Source: Acidobacteriota bacterium
Lineage (GTDB): Bacteria > Acidobacteriota > UBA6911 > RPQK01 > JADFOI01
Direction: 5' to 3'
DNA: 5,025 nt
Assembly: GCA_030624355.1 (NCBI GenBank)
Contig: JAUXKG010000228.1
Span: 1 to 5,025 of the forward strand
Part shown: positions 1 through 5,025 of the stretch, in pieces
Numbering within the stretch: position 1 is the stretch's first letter
Layout of the letters: every line of letters begins with the position of its first letter
Notes under the pieces: generated by a model
Told to the model about the DNA's origin: nothing
Databases searched by the model: none
What the model saw: the letters and a program-made list of their open reading frames with translations, nothing else
Translations under genes and position numbers: made by a program

Positions 1-1724
1 TGTTCAATCATCGCTTCGTCACTCATGCCCTTCGTTTTCCTGGCGAGAAGATCCGCTATATCACTCCCGATATTGGCGGTGGATTCGGAGTCAAGAATGA
101 CAGTTATCCTTATCTGATTCTCCTTGCCTTACTGGCCATGAGGACGGGGAGAACGGTGAAGTGGGTGGAGACTCGATCGGAGCATTTGTCGGCCAGCCTT
201 CATGGGAACGAAGTGTTCTACGATGCCGAGCTGGCGGTAAAGAAAGATGGAACCGTCCTGGGGTTGAAGGCGCAGGCGGTCCATGACGAAGGGGCCTACA
301 TGAGGAGGGAACCGATCGGGGCGATCAACTTTATTCGCCACGCTACGGTGGGGTACACCTTCAAGAACCTCAGCATGGATCTCTACTGCGTGGCCACCAA
401 CAAGTGTCCGGTGGGGCCCAACCGATCGTATGGAAAGATGCAGCAGTGCTTCCTGGTGGAACGACTTCTGGATATGGCAGCCCGCAGACTCGAGATGGAT
501 CCTGTGGAAATTCGCTACAAGAACTTCGTTCAGCCCAATCAGATGCCCTATGAAAGCCCGACGGGCTGCATCCTGGATGGTGGGGATTATCCCGGGGCCT
601 TGAAGAAGGTCCTGGAGATGGTCGACTACCCCAAGGTAAGAGAAGAGCAGGCCAAGCTCCGTGAGTCGGGAAAATATCTGGGTATCGGGGTCGCCATGGG
701 CATGGATGCCTGTCCCGTGAATTCCAGCATCCAGCGAATGATGAATCCGAAGGCCCAAGCTTCCGGAGACAGCGAGGCGGCCTGGGTCAAGATTGCACCC
801 AACGGCGAAATTTCAGCTGCGGTGGGAACCTCTCCACAGGGCCAGGGTCATGAAACGGTTGTTTCCCAGATCGTGGCCGACGTCCTGGGTGTGCATCCTG
901 ACGATGTTTATGCCGTGCCGGGTTTTGATTCATCGGTGAACCCCTTCTCTCCCCATTCCGGCACCTATGCCAGCCGCTTTGCCATTGTGGGAGCGGGAGC
1001 GGTGCTCGGTGCAGCCTGGAAGGTGAGGAAGAAGGTTCTGCAGATCGGGGCTCATCTGTTGGGAGATGTAGATGTCGAGCAGCTCGATCTGGAGGATGGA
1101 CAGGTTTTCCTAAAAGAGGCCAGGGATAAGAAGGTATCGCTTGAAGACATCGCTCGAGTTGCCTGGGTCGATCTGGCCAATCTTCCCGATGAGGTTGAGG
1201 CCGGTCTTTTTGCTCACTATGTCTATCGGCCCGATTTCAAGCTCCCCACCGATGATCAACGAGGGAATTTCTCATTCACCTATTCTTACGCCGTGACGGC
1301 AGCAGTAGTGGAGGTGGATGTGGAGACAGGAAAAATCAAGATTCTCCGGATGGCCTGTGTGGACGACGCCGGAGAGCGTCTCAACCCGCTGATCGTGGAG
1401 GGGCAGATTTACGGAGCGATCGGACATCAGCTGGGGGCTGCCCTCTATGAACGCCTGATTTATGACGAAAATGGACAGCTCGTCACCTCTTCCTTTAAGG
1501 ACTATTGGGCTCCAACAGCTCTGGATTTCCCAAAATTCGAAGTGGATTACCTGGATACTCCCTCACTGGCCACACCCTGGGGTGCAAGGGGCGTAGGAGA
1601 AGGTGGCGGTTCACCCTTGATCGTGGTCAGCAGCGCCGTTTCCGATGCTCTGGCGCCTTTTAATGTAGAAATCAAAAGTGCCCATGTCACGCCCGAGGAT
1701 GTTCTAAAAGAGCTGAGCGATTAG
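1..1724 (+). CDS. Molybdenum hydroxylase large (molybdopterin-binding) subunit, xanthine dehydrogenase/CoxL family, 5'-partial
   Basis: The reading frame is already open at base 3 and ends at TAG 1722-1724, giving 573 visible residues. Family members usually have about 750-800, so roughly 200 N-terminal residues, including the a/b hammerhead domain, lie outside the window. The methionine at base 138 is internal, because recognisable family sequence precedes it. Visible molybdopterin-cytosine-dinucleotide motifs, numbered from the first visible residue, are GGGFG (25-29), QGQGHET (279-285) followed by the GTYASR glycine-rich segment, and DDAGERLNP near 454. GVGEGG near 530-535 contains the glutamate that acts as base in this family. 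Such subunits hydroxylate aldehydes, N-heterocycles, aromatic acyl-CoAs or CO, working with FAD and 2Fe-2S subunits that are not seen here. The loop that carries AYRCSFR in true CO dehydrogenase reads GPNRSYGKMQQ (about 139-149), so CO oxidation is unlikely. Substrate unknown. The family call is very secure. Confidence 0.95.
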   Translation, partial: FNHRFVTHALRFPGEKIRYITPDIGGGFGVKNDSYPYLILLALLAMRTGRTVKWVETRSEHLSASLHGNEVFYDAELAVKKDGTVLGLKAQAVHDEGAYMRREPIGAINFIRHATVGYTFKNLSMDLYCVATNKCPVGPNRSYGKMQQCFLVERLLDMAARRLEMDPVEIRYKNFVQPNQMPYESPTGCILDGGDYPGALKKVLEMVDYPKVREEQAKLRESGKYLGIGVAMGMDACPVNSSIQRMMNPKAQASGDSEAAWVKIAPNGEISAAVGTSPQGQGHETVVSQIVADVLGVHPDDVYAVPGFDSSVNPFSPHSGTYASRFAIVGAGAVLGAAWKVRKKVLQIGAHLLGDVDVEQLDLEDGQVFLKEARDKKVSLEDIARVAWVDLANLPDEVEAGLFAHYVYRPDFKLPTDDQRGNFSFTYSYAVTAAVVEVDVETGKIKILRMACVDDAGERLNPLIVEGQIYGAIGHQLGAALYERLIYDENGQLVTSSFKDYWAPTALDFPKFEVDYLDTPSLATPWGARGVGEGGGSPLIVVSSAVSDALAPFNVEIKSAHVTPEDVLKELSD

Positions 1725-1756
1725 CTAGCCCGGAGACGATGCACAATCCGGGCTAG
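1725..1756. terminator. Inverted repeat between convergent genes, possible bidirectional terminator
   Basis: CTAGCCCGGA (1725-1734) and TCCGGGCTAG (1747-1756) are perfect 10-bp complements around a 12-base spacer. The repeat begins immediately after the stop of the molybdenum hydroxylase gene and faces the convergent SQR-like gene. The TAG that closes the extended SQR-like frame (1753-1755) lies inside the right arm. No T-run follows on either strand, so this is not a classical intrinsic terminator. It may be a bidirectional transcript-end or mRNA-stabilising hairpin, or a member of a dispersed palindromic (REP-like) family. The structure is certain; the function is inferred. Confidence 0.5.
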
Positions 1757-3078
1757 AAGAAACGCCATAGCCACCATTTTTCAAAGCCAATCTTACCCCA
1801 GTAGATCAACCGAGAAGGTCCCCAGGTCCGACTCTCCGGCGAACCAAAGGGAGGCCAACCTGCGGGCTGAACGGTGCGATTGGCGGCGGCGCGACCCGCG
1901 CCGAAGGCAAGCAGTCACAAGGTGTGGAGGCGAAACGTGGTGGGCTCTCCCTCACCCGTGAGCTCGACAGACAAGTTGTGAGCCACCACTTCCGCCTGCT
2001 GGTGGGCAACGCCGCCCGATTTGGAGACCGGCATGTTTGCACAGTCGCCAATGCAGTACACGTTGCCCCAACGGGTCACCAGGGTATCGTAGTCGACTCG
2101 AATGCCGTTTACTGTTTCCACCAGACTGCTGTCCACCAGCGCCTGAGCCGGTTGATGGGGGGGAACCAGAAAGAGCAGGTCATAGGGCAGTTCGAAGCCG
2201 TACAGAGCCTTGGCGACTTTGCGCTGGGCATCGATGGACTGGACGGAGAAAGAGTAGTGTTGCTGGATTCCCCGTTTCCTGCTCTGTCTGTCCATCCAAA
2301 CCGCGGGAGTACGCTCTTCTCCTTCGGGCTCTGGAGCAGGGGTGAAGAATTCGATCTTCACCTTATCGCGCCTTCCCCGCTGGTGAAAATAACTATCCAG
2401 CATCCACTGGGCTTCATAGGGTGCAGGAGGGCAGCGGTAGGGACCCGGTGGAACACCCACCAAAATCCTCCCTTCTTCAAAGGATTCCAGAGTCTCTCGC
2501 AGGCGCAACGTGGCTTCCAACTCCCAGCTGTGTTGAGCGGCCTCAGCAAAACCGGGGAGCAACTCCGGTGCCGTCTGCATTCCCAGTGAGATAATCAGGT
2601 AGTCATAAGAGATGGGGCCGCTATCCAACTGGACCTGCTGGCGCTTCGGATCGATCCCCTCGATTTGAGACTGAATCACCTGGACGTTGCGCTGCTCCAG
2701 TTTTTTGAGATTGCGTACGATATCCTTCGGCTGCCGCTGACCCACCATCAAAAAGAGAAAGGCGGGCATGAAGACATGTTCGGATCGTCGATCAATCAGG
2801 ATCACGTCATGATCTTTGCCCAGTTTGCGCCCCAGCTGGGTAGCAGCCACCAGACCGCCACTTCCGCCTCCCAGAACGACGATCTTTTGACGCTTTGTGG
2901 TCACCGGCTTGGATGGCACGAAATGGAGATCCCTGAGCCGCTGTTGGCGCCACAACCGCTGATCTTCCTGACCCTGTGCGGTCAGTTCCTTGCCAAACTC
3001 TGATGTGGATTGAAGGAGAAAGGAGATCCACCGATCTGAAGTCTGTTTGATCCACTCCAAAAATGACGTCAGCACCAA
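1753..3078 (-). CDS. SQR-like FAD-dependent oxidoreductase with in-frame TGA at the second catalytic cysteine (candidate selenoprotein)
   Basis: A conventional reading runs from 3078 to a TGA at 1915-1917 (387 residues). Continuing in the same frame adds the UGA residue (388) and 53 codons to TAG 1753-1755, for 441 residues. The product is a two-dinucleotide-fold flavoprotein of the sulfide:quinone reductase group. It has the FAD-binding VVLGGGSGG (67-75), the redox-cysteine segment YRCPPAPYE (Cys216), the second FAD motif CIGDCANMP (342-350), and SGGVAHQQAEVVAHN (354-368). After the UGA come GAGRAA and PSRLIYWGKIGFEKWWLW, the usual C-terminal membrane-associating segment of SQRs. The UGA is 20 residues after Asn368, where the family has the second catalytic Cys. 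SQRs oxidise sulfide to polysulfur and reduce quinone at the membrane face. About 65 residues precede the FAD fold, which is longer than usual. The start is TTG 3078 or GTG 3075; AGGGG at 3082-3086 suits GTG better (6-base spacing). The gene begins 6-9 bases after the DapA-like stop, so the two are cotranscribed and probably translationally coupled. The family call is strong; the specific substrate and Sec insertion are inferred. Confidence 0.8.
1887..1903 (-). promoter_or_regulatory. bSECIS-like stem-loop downstream of the in-frame UGA
   Basis: On the minus strand CGGCGC (1903-1898), GGGTC (1897-1893) and GCGCCG (1892-1887) form a perfect 6-bp stem with a 5-base loop; G and C of the loop could add a seventh pair. 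The loop starts 17 bases after the UGA. GGUC occupies bases 19-22 after the UGA, the register I recall for the SelB-contacting G and U of the E. coli fdhF SECIS. The element lies inside the coding sequence, as bacterial SECIS elements do. The bulged U below the loop of fdhF is not evident. In a GC-rich gene a short hairpin can occur by chance. Confidence 0.5.
1915..1917 (-). other. In-frame TGA, candidate selenocysteine codon
   Basis: This TGA interrupts the SQR-like frame at residue 388. The residues FRLHTL-(TGA)-LLAFGAGRAA align without gaps to the family pattern FxGYGxC-FIExGxGRAA, which puts the TGA on the conserved cysteine (the Cys356 position of Acidithiobacillus ferrooxidans SQR, from memory). 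Cysteine-to-UGA replacement at a redox-active site is the usual signature of a selenoprotein. A nonsense mutation or base-calling error (for example TGC or TGT read as TGA) is the competing explanation. Confidence 0.6.
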
Positions 3079-3084
3079 TGGCCC

Positions 3085-4065
3085 CTAACGAATAAAGGTA
3101 TCTTCTTCTCCCATATTGGCCACGATATCGCTCAACGAGACCTCGGCTGGCTCTCCCTCTTCGAGCAGGCCAGTCTGACGCAAGAATTCTCCAATCTGAG
3201 CGTGATCCCTTGGTGTCACCGGTTTGAACGGAGGAACGGGATCTCCCAGATCGATGCCGAAATGCTTCATGGCTGACTTCATGATGGGTGGCAACCCATA
3301 GGCCGCCCACTTAGCGGGGAACATCGAGTAGAAGCGCTGCCAGTACTGCGCTCGTTGCTGATCTCCCTCACGGAAAGCCTTGACCACCCGCGCACCGATA
3401 CGGGTTCCGGGAGGGGGCATGGTGGCACCGGAACCGCCCATGACCAGGGTCATCAACAGCGGCTGCATGGTGGTGAAATAGCGTGCATTACCGCTGAGCT
3501 CAATTTCTTCGATCATCCGAGTGATCTTAATGATGTCGCGTGAGCTCTCCTTGAAAGCGGAAATGTTGAAGATGTTACTCAACTGAATGGTATTTTCCAT
3601 GTTGGGGTCAGCACCTGGCCCTGGATTATGGTAGGCGACGATGGGCAGGGGACTGGCGATTGCCACCTCGCTGAAGTAATCGACCAGCTCCTGCATGGCG
3701 GGCTGGCCTCCCCAGGGACGAAGAGGCATCAGTACCTGGACCATGTCGGCATCCAGACCGGCACAGTACTCGGCCAGTTCAACGACCTTCTTGGGGGCAG
3801 GGTGGGAAGCGCCCAAAATCACCGGAATGCGCTTGTCGACCATCTCGGTTGCCCGGCGCATCAATTCCTGGCGTTCCTCCAGAGAGAGAACCGTGTATTC
3901 TGCGGCCTCCACTGCGGCGATGGAAATGGCATCGGCGTCCTCGACAATGAAATCGATTTCCTTCTCCAGGGCCTTGTAGTCGATACGACCTTCCTGATCA
4001 AAAGGGGTCAGGCAGGCGCCAATGATCCCGCTTATGGGAGGCAAGGATGCGGGTTGGGTTTTCAT
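3085..4065 (-). CDS. DapA-like class I aldolase/lyase (dihydrodipicolinate synthase / N-acetylneuraminate lyase superfamily)
   Basis: The ATG at 4065-4063 opens a 326-residue protein ending at TAG 3087-3085. It has the superfamily's (b/a)8-barrel landmarks: GIIGACLTPFDQEGRID near the N-terminus, the LSLEER motif (60-65), PIVAYHNPGPG with the catalytic tyrosine (Tyr145), and ISAFKESSRD with the Schiff-base lysine (Lys172). Members form an imine with a 2-oxo acid and catalyse aldol cleavage, condensation or dehydration in the cytoplasm. The usual pyruvate-carboxylate site GTTGE is replaced by VEAAE (52-56), so a lysine-biosynthetic DapA role is doubtful and the substrate is probably different. 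The protein is about 30 residues longer than a typical DapA because of an acidic C-terminal tail (from about 300). It is the first gene of an operon with the SQR-like gene. Only a weak purine stretch (GAAGAA) precedes the ATG, consistent with a very short leader. Confidence 0.9.
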   Translation of the reverse strand: MKTQPASLPPISGIIGACLTPFDQEGRIDYKALEKEIDFIVEDADAISIAAVEAAEYTVLSLEERQELMRRATEMVDKRIPVILGASHPAPKKVVELAEYCAGLDADMVQVLMPLRPWGGQPAMQELVDYFSEVAIASPLPIVAYHNPGPGADPNMENTIQLSNIFNISAFKESSRDIIKITRMIEEIELSGNARYFTTMQPLLMTLVMGGSGATMPPPGTRIGARVVKAFREGDQQRAQYWQRFYSMFPAKWAAYGLPPIMKSAMKHFGIDLGDPVPPFKPVTPRDHAQIGEFLRQTGLLEEGEPAEVSLSDIVANMGEEDTFIR

Positions 4066-4078
4066 GATTCTTCAAAGG

Positions 4079-4107
4079 ACTCTAGAGTCACACACATGCC
4101 TTGTCAA
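4079..4107 (-). promoter_or_regulatory. Sigma70-type promoter for the DapA-like/SQR-like operon
   Basis: On the minus strand a perfect -35 box TTGACA (4107-4102) is followed by exactly 17 bases and a -10-like TAGAGT (4084-4079, 4 of 6 matches to TATAAT). Transcription would start near 4071-4073, leaving only about 6-8 bases before the ATG at 4065. The operon message would then be nearly leaderless, which fits the absence of a good ribosome binding site. Confidence 0.6.
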
Positions 4108-4118
4108 GAGCGATCTAG

Positions 4119-4131
4119 CCCGCTCTGCGGG
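4119..4131. repeat. Short inverted repeat in the divergent region
   Basis: CCCGC (4119-4123) and GCGGG (4127-4131) are perfect complements around a TCT loop. The hairpin lies upstream of the -35 boxes of both divergent promoters. It is preceded by CTAG, as is the start of the 1725-1756 inverted repeat (both begin CTAGCCCG). It could be an operator or a decayed copy of a palindromic repeat; neither is shown. Confidence 0.35.
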
Positions 4132-4152
4132 GTGAGAGGATCCGGAATTGAT

Positions 4153-4180
4153 TTGTCAGTTGTCAGCTGTCAGTTGTCAG
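4153..4180 (+). repeat. Four-copy tandem heptamer repeat (TTGTCAG / CTGTCAG)
   Basis: Four consecutive 7-base units read TTGTCAG, TTGTCAG, CTGTCAG and TTGTCAG, with one substitution in the third. The array sits between the two divergent -35 boxes, 8 bases before the plus-strand one. Heptameric short tandem repeats of this kind occur intergenically in several bacterial groups. This array could be such a repeat or an iterated binding site for a regulator of both directions. Confidence 0.8.
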
Positions 4181-4188
4181 CGGTTCCA

Positions 4189-4217
4189 TTGACAGCCCCA
4201 GATGCCAAGGCTAGACT
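4189..4217 (+). promoter_or_regulatory. Sigma70-type promoter for the amidohydrolase gene, apparently leaderless
   Basis: A perfect -35 box TTGACA (4189-4194), a 17-base spacer and a -10-like TAGACT (4212-4217, 4 of 6 matches) lead straight into the ATG at 4226, eight bases after the -10 box. The expected transcription start falls on or next to the A of the ATG. This explains why no Shine-Dalgarno sequence precedes the gene. Confidence 0.6.
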
Positions 4218-4225
4218 TCACGCCT

Positions 4226-5025
4226 ATGAAGATTGATGTGTTTAATCACTTTATCACTCCGAAGTTTAATGAAAAGCGCCTCAAAACAGCTCCTTCCGCC
4301 TTGGGCGAGATCATAGGAGCACGTCTTAAAATCATTCCCGCTTTGGGGGATCTCGAAGCGAGATTCAGGATCATGGACATGTTCGACGAGTACGTCCAGA
4401 TTCTGACCTTGGCCAATCCTCCCCTGGAAATCCTGGGAGGACCCGAGGAGGCGCTGGAGCTTGCCCGAATCGGCAACGACGAGTTGGCCGAACTGGTGGC
4501 CAAGTACCCGGATCGTTTTGTGGCTGCCGCTGCCTCCATCCCTTTGAACAACGTGGAGGGGGCCCTCGGCGAGATCGATCGGGCCATCAATGAACTGGGG
4601 TTAAAGGGTGTGCAGATCTTCTCGCCCCTCAAAGGGCGTTCTCTGGATCATCCCGACTTCCTGCCGGTCTTTGAGAAAATGGCGGAGTACGACCTTCCCA
4701 TTTTGCTCCATCCGGCCAGGACCTTCCACTTTGCCGACTATCCCGCTGAGGATGAATCCCAATTTGATATCTGGCATATCTTCGGCTGGCCCTACGACAG
4801 CACTGCAGCTATGACCCGGTTGGTCATTTGGGGCATATTCGACAAGTTCCCCAATCTCAAGATCATTACACACCATTTGGGAGGCCTGGTTCCCTATACG
4901 GAAGGAAGAATCCGGGAGGGATACAACAAACTGGCCAAAACGGAGAAGGGAAAGAGTCTGCTGGATCGACTCGAAAAGCATCCTCATGACTATTTCAAGA
5001 TGTTTTACGCGGACACCGTGACCAA
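4226..5025 (+). CDS. Amidohydrolase-2 family (ACMSD-like) metal-dependent hydrolase/decarboxylase, 3'-partial
   Basis: The frame from ATG 4226 stays open to the window end (266 residues; the family usually has about 290-350, so a short C-terminal part is missing). It begins MKIDVFNHFITP, the first strand and metal-binding motif. LLHPAR (His162), ITHHLGG (His216/His217) and FYADT (Asp263) match the later histidine and aspartate positions that bind or polarise at the metal in ACMSD and gamma-resorcylate decarboxylase. The usual HxH of the first strand reads FNH: the first histidine is Phe6 and the second is His8. Members decarboxylate or hydrolyse aromatic or semialdehyde acids in the cytoplasm. 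The gene is transcribed divergently from the DapA-like/SQR-like operon. An in-frame ATG at 4202 lies upstream of the predicted -10 box, and the 4226 start matches the family N-terminus. Exact substrate unknown. Confidence 0.9.
   Translation, partial: MKIDVFNHFITPKFNEKRLKTAPSALGEIIGARLKIIPALGDLEARFRIMDMFDEYVQILTLANPPLEILGGPEEALELARIGNDELAELVAKYPDRFVAAAASIPLNNVEGALGEIDRAINELGLKGVQIFSPLKGRSLDHPDFLPVFEKMAEYDLPILLHPARTFHFADYPAEDESQFDIWHIFGWPYDSTAAMTRLVIWGIFDKFPNLKIITHHLGGLVPYTEGRIREGYNKLAKTEKGKSLLDRLEKHPHDYFKMFYADTVT

Noticed and set aside
129..758. Long minus-strand open frame opposite the molybdenum hydroxylase gene
   Set aside because: It is an antisense shadow of a clearly recognised protein and shows no family motifs of its own.
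1915..1917. TGA reassigned genome-wide to Trp or Gly
   Set aside because: The three visible gene ends all use TAG, which would allow it. However, no other in-frame TGA occurs, TGG is used freely for Trp, base composition is not AT-rich, and the aligned residue is Cys, not Trp or Gly.
1806..2051. Open minus-strand frame overlapping the end of the SQR-like gene, considered as a frameshifted SQR C-terminus
   Set aside because: Its translation (Pro/Arg rich) does not resemble SQR. The family-like C-terminus is in the same frame as the main gene, so no frameshift is needed.
1924..2589. Plus-strand open frame opposite the SQR-like gene
   Set aside because: It is an antisense shadow; the minus strand has the recognised flavoprotein motifs.
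1915..3078. SQR-like gene as an ordinary 387-residue protein ending at the TGA
   Set aside because: This would lose one catalytic cysteine and the conserved C-terminal segment that is still intact in frame downstream. It remains the fallback if the TGA is a mutation.
4101..4129. Plus-strand TTGTCA at 4101 as a -35 box
   Set aside because: There is no acceptable -10 box 16-18 bases downstream. The overlapping minus-strand TTGACA gives a much better promoter.
4202..4225. Upstream ATG at 4202 as start of the amidohydrolase
   Set aside because: It lies inside the predicted promoter spacer, has no ribosome binding site, and adds residues not expected before the family's MKIDxF start.
3628..4236. 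Plus-strand open frame opposite the DapA-like gene running into the divergent region
   Set aside because: It is antisense to a secure gene and includes the heptamer repeat and promoters in its tail.
4246..4987. Two minus-strand open frames opposite the amidohydrolase
   Set aside because: They are shadows of the amidohydrolase frame, which is open throughout and carries the metal-site motifs.

Overview
The window is a compact bacterial gene neighbourhood of moderate to high GC, probably from an environmental or metagenome-derived bacterium. I cannot place it more precisely. It holds four protein genes, two of them cut by the window edges, in a convergent-then-divergent layout.

Layout: (1) Bases 1-1724, plus strand, carry the C-terminal three quarters of a molybdenum hydroxylase large subunit (xanthine dehydrogenase / CoxL family). 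(2) A 10-bp inverted repeat at 1725-1756 separates it from a convergent gene. (3) On the minus strand a two-gene operon runs from about 4065 down to 1753. It consists of a DapA-like (class I aldolase, dihydrodipicolinate synthase superfamily) enzyme followed, 6-9 bases later, by an FAD-dependent sulfide:quinone reductase (SQR)-like flavoprotein. (4) A 160-bp divergent control region (4066-4225) has back-to-back TTGACA-N17-TAGA(G/C)T promoters and a four-copy heptamer repeat between them. (5) From 4226 to the window end, plus strand, lies the N-terminal part of an amidohydrolase-2 (ACMSD-like) metal-dependent hydrolase or decarboxylase.

The main discovery candidate is the SQR-like gene. A conventional reading ends it at a TGA (1915-1917), but the same frame stays open for 53 more codons and encodes a typical SQR C-terminus (PSRLIYWGKIGFEKWWLW...) before a TAG at 1753-1755. 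The TGA sits exactly where the family has its second redox-active cysteine. It is followed by a stem-loop (CGGCGC-GGGTC-GCGCCG) whose GGUC apical loop has the same spacing from the UGA as the SelB-binding loop of E. coli fdhF, as I remember that sequence. I infer a possible selenocysteine-containing SQR-like enzyme; a nonsense mutation or a sequencing error is the alternative.

How the genes may work together is inference. A molybdenum hydroxylase, a DapA-like lyase and an ACMSD-like amidohydrolase commonly occur in catabolic clusters for carbonyl or (hetero)aromatic compounds. The SQR-like flavoprotein could feed electrons, or handle reduced sulfur, at the membrane. No substrate can be read from the sequence.
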